64,000 nucleotides of DNA, taken from assembly GCF_001949145.1 (NCBI RefSeq), contig NW_019091585.1, positions 269,877 through 333,876 of the forward strand, written 5' to 3'. Positions 59,801 to 64,000 of this stretch are shown here, piece by piece (position 1 is the stretch's first letter; each line of letters starts with the position of its first letter). The translations under genes and the position numbers were made by a program. This DNA comes from Acanthaster planci (taxonomy: Eukaryota > Echinodermata > Asteroidea > Valvatida > Acanthasteridae). Below the pieces are notes generated by a model. It was not told where the DNA came from. It did not search any database and worked only from the letters and a program-made list of their open reading frames with translations.

Positions 59801-60907
59801 CACGGTCGGACATCCAGGAACTTCTGTACATTAGGCTAAGTACAACAAATAAATTGATAATCTCTGCCCGACACTGAAAAATATTGCCAACCCATTTTTT
59901 TTCCTTTTAAAAAGGGGAAAAATGCAACAAAACAAGAAACGCTCAAAAATTACAAACTGACAAAAGAAGTAATCCCAAGCTTACCCTTTGGTATGGAAAT
60001 TCACACAATACTAGTTCATTCTCAATTTGGGCAGTGCCATGTATTGGACATGCGCGCCAGGAATGGGCAATGCTCCATTCAATTTAAAGCAAGGGTGATA
60101 AACAAAACAGCACCACTGACTCATCAGACAGAGTCACATCCGAATTATTGGCTGTGGCTGTGACTGCATGCACAAACGTACACTGTCAGAACTGCAGAAT
60201 GTACAGTCCAACCTTGCTAACAAGAGAACTGTTACGCAAAGTAAAAAAAAGACATGTTAGTCGTCCCGAATGCAGCATTCCAGACTGACTGGAACCAGCG
60301 AAACTGAAAACCAAGCCTAACCCATTCATTTTGGAATGCCATTACGTTCCATACCGGTCACATTCTGGCTACAAAGTACATGTACATACAGGACATCATG
60401 TATGCGCAGACAGATTCTGGTGAACTCGCCTTGCTCTAAACGCTCACGAAGACGTGTTATGCGATCACGCATCGATTTACGTGGGAAATACCAGAACAAT
60501 GTGAATGAAATCATTCAATCAATGACACTAAGAAAGCGGAGAGGCTAAGGATCATCTCTGTGTGCAAAAGAAATTGCACCCACGGTAAGTGGGTACGCCG
60601 ATAATTTTCAGTACGCCGACATGAAATTGCGCATACGGATGTGTGGTTAAGGATGGAGCGGGAGTGAGAGTCCGTGCCACACTGGTGGGGCTAAACATAT
60701 CCATACATGCACCCTTACCTTGGTAAGTTGAACGACACGTTCAACGAGAGCTTTACGACTGCTCTTCGATTGAGCTACGACTGTCTCCACTTCCCTCAAA
60801 CTATCAGATGAAATGAAACTCCAGTCTTTTAGATTTCTTACGAACTCATCTCTCCTGAACCTACCAAGCACTTTCCGAAGGCTGAATTCAATATTTGCGT
60901 TTATCAT
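50590..60907 (-). CDS. CENPN: centromere protein N (CENP-N), nine exons
   Basis: Nine minus-strand exons encode about 385 residues, compared with about 340 in vertebrates. CENP-N reads the CENP-A nucleosome at the kinetochore and pairs with CENP-L in the constitutive centromere-associated network. Similarity to the family runs along the whole length: a pyrin-like N-terminus (exon 1, DEFVRNLKDWSFISSDSL), KKWSVFQLSKQQ (exon 4), the A-F-Q-E-Q-L stretch (exon 5), GDAWWVRLGI and NVVYMVHH (exon 6), TGRDLDSLASLAL (exon 7), and LETRFRG followed by KVKFEGSSVLEGIKELGK (exon 9). Phases agree at every border from exon 2 to the stop. Exon 1 ends in phase 0 but exon 2 needs two bases before it, so a very small exon is missing or a base is wrong. 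Start: ATG at 60907 with A at -3, matching the family start. Confidence 0.9.
51597..51724 (-). CDS. CENPN: CENPN exon 8
   Basis: 128 bp, acceptor TCTACCAG, donor GTAGGA. Phase 1 in, 0 out. It matches the linker ahead of the C-terminal domain, with EQREQQILHAFGSNEQPKL aligned to the family E-R-x-x-x-I-x-x-x-F-G-x-x-P-Q-P. Confidence 0.85.
53624..53801 (-). CDS. CENPN: CENPN exon 7
   Basis: 178 bp, acceptor with a long T tract ending CTTCCAG, donor GTACAT. Phase 0 in, 1 out. LTGRDLDSLASLAL matches the conserved S-R-x-L-D-S-L helix. The end is basic (APSRKRK). Confidence 0.88.
54840..54914 (-). repeat. 75-bp direct repeat flanking CENPN exon 6, 3' copy
   Basis: Differs from 55402-55476 at one base in 75. 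It starts aatgaggtggacaatattcc on the plus strand. Both copies have an open minus-strand frame, which is not CENPN sequence. Confidence 0.9.
55050..55223 (-). CDS. CENPN: CENPN exon 6
   Basis: 174 bp, 58 codons, acceptor CCTCTGTAG, donor GTAAGG. Phase 0 in and out. WWVRLGI and VVYMVHHPHSQYIILSS match the central beta-sheet of the CENP-N/CENP-L homology domain. A longer ORF in another frame is a shadow. The exon is flanked by a 75-bp direct repeat. Confidence 0.88.
55402..55476 (-). repeat. 75-bp direct repeat flanking CENPN exon 6, 5' copy
   Basis: Partner of 54840-54914, 562 bases away. The pair brackets exon 6 with both copies in the same orientation. Confidence 0.9.
56855..56995 (+). repeat. 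three-copy irregular tandem repeat (GGATTTTGAAGGATTGA)
   Basis: Copies of ggattttgaaggattga lie at about 56858, 56919 (ggatttcgaaggactca) and 56973. They are separated by about 55-60 bases of related sequence within a CENPN intron. Confidence 0.6.
57044..57126 (-). CDS. CENPN: CENPN exon 5
   Basis: 83 bp, acceptor AAATTTCAG, donor GTAAGT. Phase 1 in, 0 out. The region DAFQEQLGKQLSFYFKN lines up with the K-x-F-x-x-x-F-x-x-x-L helix of the family. Confidence 0.82.
57633..57895. mobile_element. MITE with GGCCCAATTTCATGG ends
   Basis: The 25-bp ends (57633-57657 and 57871-57895) are inverted with one mismatch, and begin ggcccaatttcatgg. Internal sequence repeats the gcttac/gtaagc theme (agcgctaac, agtaagca). 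It lies in the CENPN intron between exons 4 and 5. Confidence 0.88.
58378..58437 (-). CDS. CENPN: CENPN exon 4
   Basis: 60 bp, acceptor CAATGAAG, donor GTAAGT. Phase 1 in and out. KKWSVFQLSK matches the K-V-W-D-V-F-Q-M-S-K box of vertebrate CENP-N closely. Confidence 0.82.
58564..58802. mobile_element. MITE with ATGGGTCAT ends
   Basis: The left end atgggtcattctataaat and right end (reverse complement atgggtcatgctagaaat) agree at 16 of 18 positions. A tgtccctgt/acagggaca pair lies further in. 239 bp in the CENPN intron between exons 3 and 4. Confidence 0.72.
59486..59531 (-). CDS. CENPN: CENPN exon 3
   Basis: 46 bp, acceptor GTCCTCACAG, donor GTAAGT. Phase 0 in, phase 1 out. It encodes VKKLTTHAVAQLDLI. 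Too short to be found as an ORF; supported by phase on both sides. Confidence 0.7.
59603..59666 (-). CDS. CENPN: CENPN exon 2
   Basis: 64 bp between CCCCACAG and GTTGGT. It encodes STVSPSPLEDIRNKAFQ, matching the helix after the pyrin-like domain. The polypyrimidine tract is weak. Its entry phase does not fit exon 1. Confidence 0.62.
60719..60907 (-). CDS. CENPN: CENPN exon 1 (start)
   Basis: 189 bp, 63 codons, donor GTAAGG at 60718-60713. It encodes the pyrin-like fold that contacts the CENP-A nucleosome in vertebrates; several basic residues (R-K, R-F-R-R) are present near residues 11-19. Confidence 0.88.
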
Positions 60908-61759
60908 GGTCGATCGTGTGAGGTAAAAATTGGGGGAAATATGTTCAAATGATGGAACTTAAACGGGACAGTTCGTGAAAATACGCGCTTGTTGATAAAT
61001 AATCAGGTTCTCAAATGCCGTATGATACGAACTTCGCTATTTTACGTCTGGGTATCGGGTATCCCCATACTTAAGCAGCAATATCGCAACCGGGGAAAGG
61101 GTACTTATGATAATTTTATGCTGACGTCTTTTTAGCCATGCGTGGAAGGTGGTAGCCGTACGTCACAGACAAACATGCACGCATTCAATTCGCGGCTAGC
61201 TGCTTTCTGCACTTGGGTAACCAGATCTTTTTTTCTTTGGAATCTGCATTTTGTCTTGTCGCACAACCCCAAACACAACAACTGGATACCAATTCTTTCC
61301 GTATTACTCCAAGCCATGACCAGGTTCAATGCATATAATGGTGATCTGTGTACCTACATGTCACAGTACGTGTACTGTACAATGTACATGTACGTATTCA
61401 ACATTGATTTATTTCTAATATTTATCTAGGGTATAACTTATTCACCATGTGGTGGTCTTCCATAAAGTCCTGACTTTGATTATGTTAAAATTATATATAC
61501 ATAAATAAAGCTTAATGGAAAACTATAAAAATTATATAAAACTAAAAACTCACACTTGATAAATTAAAATAATCTAAAAACCAAAACTGGCCCAAACAGA
61601 AAACAGTAAAACTCGTCTAAAATCATACAAAATGATAAGAGATTGAAACAAACATTAAACGTAAAAGTATAATATTACATACAAGAAAACAATACACACC
61701 ATGCCAAACTCACGGGTTTTAGCAACTTTATATCAACTTGATTTTAATTGTTGTGTCCA
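60908..61759. other. upstream region of CENPN, no second gene established
   Basis: The first 200-300 bases are the likely CENPN promoter. The 95-codon ORF 61142-61429 (plus) and its antisense shadow have no recognisable similarity. Low-complexity A-rich sequence follows from 61480. Confidence 0.4.
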
Positions 61760-62270
61760 GTGCAGCTCTTCTAAAACACCAAGACCCTTCGTAACCAGGC
61801 TTGACCAGTTTTCAAGACGTGACCGTTAACCATAACATCAAAATTCTCATACTATTTAGTTTACGCCGAGATCCAGCATTGCCGTTGTTTTATCTACGTT
61901 TAGCACCAGTTTATTGGCATCAATCCAATAAATATTCATCACCTGACTTACACCATTACTCAGTTAATTTAGGTTTGATCTCGTCAACATGCGTCCCACT
62001 TTTAGAATGTAAGCGTAGTATCGTCAGCATACATATTGATGGCTCCGTCTGTAACTGAGTTAGGCAAGGTGTTTACAAAAATACAAAAAAAGCATTGGAC
62101 CCAAAATGGATCTGACCTTGTTGAATACCTGTTTCCAAGTCCAGTGTTCGTGAGGTAGCGCCCTTAGAGAAAACTCTCTGCGTAAGTTTATCGAAGTACG
62201 ATTTAAACCATCAGTACGTGTTAATAAATGCACAGGTTGGCTCCAAAAACACAACAAACTTTAGGTCCAG
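61760..62270 (-). pseudogene. non-LTR retrotransposon reverse-transcriptase remnant
   Basis: On the minus strand the block TGIQQG, shifted into SILGPMLFLYF (about 62120-62075), and then MYADDT (about 62020-62037) are the two central motifs of LINE reverse transcriptases, the second holding the catalytic aspartates. A frameshift lies between Q-G and S-I-L-G-P, and others follow. It is truncated at both ends. Confidence 0.82.
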
Positions 62271-62722
62271 ACCAGTAAATAAGTTGCCATAGATAACAGT
62301 GATAAATGTCCACACTTCAAAAAATCAGGAAAAATACTCACAAGCTCTAATAGCAGAGAATGTTCTACAAATCGGAATTCGGTCCGCGCAGGCAAACCCG
62401 GTTATGTACTGGCCTGCACTGCAACCTTCATACCAGTTATGATCATAGAGAGGCCACTTACATTTATATACTAAGAAACTGCGATCTCGCGTGCGCACAG
62501 GAAAAATCACAAATCGAAGTCCTTTTACAGAGTCCCACTTAGATAGAAGCCAATAGCAAAAACGATTTAAAGGGATTTTCTGAGAAAAAAATTAACAAAG
62601 CCAGAAAATCTGAGAGAAAATGATGATCAAAGTCACGTCCCTGTACCTTTTTAATGGCCCGCTCGCACTTCTTGCCACCAAGGCCATTTGTGCGCATGCG
62701 TGCATAATTATAAATTTATTAG
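62271..62722. other. no gene recognised
   Basis: Short, unsupported ORFs only. Confidence 0.4.
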
Positions 62723-63070
62723 CGAAACGAAACTTCTAGAGAACGAAACTAATATGTAGGATGAAACTAATATATATATAGGACGACAGTAATAAAAACA
62801 GAACAAAACTAAAAATATATGAAACTAAAAGATATAGACCAAAAGTATTAAATACAGAACGAAACTAATAAATATAGAACGAAACAAATAAATATAGAAT
62901 GAAAGTAATAAATATATAGAACGAAACTCATAAAAATAGGACGATACTAGTAAATATACATGTAGAACGAAACTAGTAAATAGGACGAAGCGCCGCCACC
63001 TCCACGCCAGACTGGTTGTGATATAGATCAAAATTTAAAATATATAGAACGAAAACGTAAAAATATATTA
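62723..63070. repeat. ~20-bp minisatellite (gaacgaaactaataaatata)
   Basis: About a dozen variants of the unit gaacgaaactaataaatata, interrupted at about 62985-63025 by a gaagcgccgccacc stretch. A similar caaagcgccatctacc closes the array at 63079. The minus-strand ORF over it is translated repeat. Confidence 0.88.
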
Positions 63071-63215
63071 TTATAAGACAAAGCGCCATCTACCGACCGG
63101 TCGTGCCGCGCCTGGGAGGGGGGCGCTATCTGGGCGCAGTCCACGGGCGTGTATAATAAAATCTGGACTTGCAATGCCCTTAATCAGCTTATAGAGTCAT
63201 TGAATCCACTCGCAG

Positions 63216-63337
63216 CCATTTTACCGAGCCGAATAAAAAGCTTTCCTGGCAGGCCCGCCTTTGTTCTTCCTGACGTTAATAGAAGGGAGCCAATTAACCC
63301 ACGCTTTTGTATTCGGCTCGGTAATTTATAAAATGGC
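63216..63337. mobile_element. 122-bp inverted-repeat element
   Basis: The ends ccattttaccgagccgaata (63216-63235) and tattcggctcggtaa...taaaatgg (63310-63337) are complementary, allowing a few extra bases in the right arm. Non-coding. Confidence 0.72.
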
Positions 63338-63358
63338 CCCTGGTTTTTCATCCAATAT

Positions 63359-63624
63359 NNNNNNNNNNNNNNNNNNNNNNNNNNNNNNNNNNNNNNNNNN
63401 NNNNNNNNNNNNNNNNNNNNNNNNNNNNNNNNNNNNNNNNNNNNNNNNNNNNNNNNNNNNNNNNNNNNNNNNNNNNNNNNNNNNNNNNNNNNNNNNNNNN
63501 NNNNNNNNNNNNNNNNNNNNNNNNNNNNNNNNNNNNNNNNNNNNNNNNNNNNNNNNNNNNNNNNNNNNNNNNNNNNNNNNNNNNNNNNNNNNNNNNNNNN
63601 NNNNNNNNNNNNNNNNNNNNNNNN
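63359..63624. other. assembly gap (266 N)
   Basis: Run of undetermined bases. ORFs across it are artefacts. Confidence 1.
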
Positions 63625-64000
63625 AAATTCTCACTTGAATTAGTGGTCTGCACCCCAAAGGCGATGCAAGTCCAGGTTTTTTTTATATACGTCAGGCCGG
63701 GTATGGCCATGAATAATGCAACACATGACGTAAATATGAATAAAACAACGTGTGATGTTGAATAAAAATGCACGGAATGGGACGAAAGAAATCACTACCA
63801 GCTGACTTTTGATTCAGTAACCAAGTTCCTGTGCTGTGAAGTGGCAACTGTCCAGTGTATATTACATATATGCAGCAAGGTATGAGACGGAGAGAACCCC
63901 CTCCCCCTGCTTTGTGTTGGTCATTGTCTCGCAGGAATCTGGGGAATTCCCTTCAGACATCTTGGGGGATGTGTTAGGTAACAATAGTCTGGAATGTGTA
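63625..64000. repeat. dispersed repeat family B, copy 3, and a short shared string
   Basis: 63625-63655 repeats 31 bases found near 44420. 63880-64000 matches 12390-12520 in direct orientation (gtttgtgttggtcattgt, ttcagacat, gtgttaggtaacaat). The copy runs off the window edge. Confidence 0.6.

Overview
This is a eukaryotic window: an AT-rich, intron-rich, repeat-rich animal scaffold with two long N gaps (20821-21793 and 63359-63624) and one isolated N at 14377. Three spliced protein genes can be read, and each is conserved in animals. The repeats (dense TACATGTA-type palindromes, many small inverted-repeat elements, Ty3/gypsy, BEL/Pao, LINE and tyrosine-recombinase remnants) suggest a marine invertebrate deuterostome such as an echinoderm, hemichordate or amphioxus. 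The species cannot be fixed from sequence alone. No operons, CRISPR arrays, rRNA or convincing tRNA genes were seen.

Layout. From 1 to 5652 (minus strand) lie the first three exons of a ZCCHC14/ZCCHC2-like gene, embedded in TACATGTA repeats; the rest would lie off the left edge. From 8.4 to 11.2 kb are a decayed tyrosine recombinase, a 1.3 kb foldback built of a roughly 20-bp minisatellite, and, directly attached to it, a decayed C2H2 zinc-finger ORF. A second copy of the same array-leader-zinc-finger architecture lies inverted at 19.8-20.5 kb. At 14.0-15.4 kb a 363-bp block is directly duplicated around a CGACG-rich inverted repeat and the single N.

From 25830 to 46062 (plus strand) is a complete five-exon SLC46-type transporter gene (474 codons plus stop) whose phases close at every junction. 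Its 12.2 kb second intron has been filled by a truncated Ty3/gypsy element and two BEL/Pao remnants, all on the opposite strand.

From 60907 down to 50590 (minus strand) is CENPN, the centromere protein N gene. Nine exons match the family from N-terminus to C-terminus, with one unresolved phase problem between exons 1 and 2. Several inverted-repeat elements sit in its introns. To the right are a LINE reverse-transcriptase remnant, another minisatellite, a small inverted-repeat element and the second gap.

The three genes have no evident functional link: one is a putative RNA-binding adaptor, one a membrane transporter and one a kinetochore component. The most unusual structure is the recurring pairing of a 20-bp minisatellite foldback with a zinc-finger ORF.
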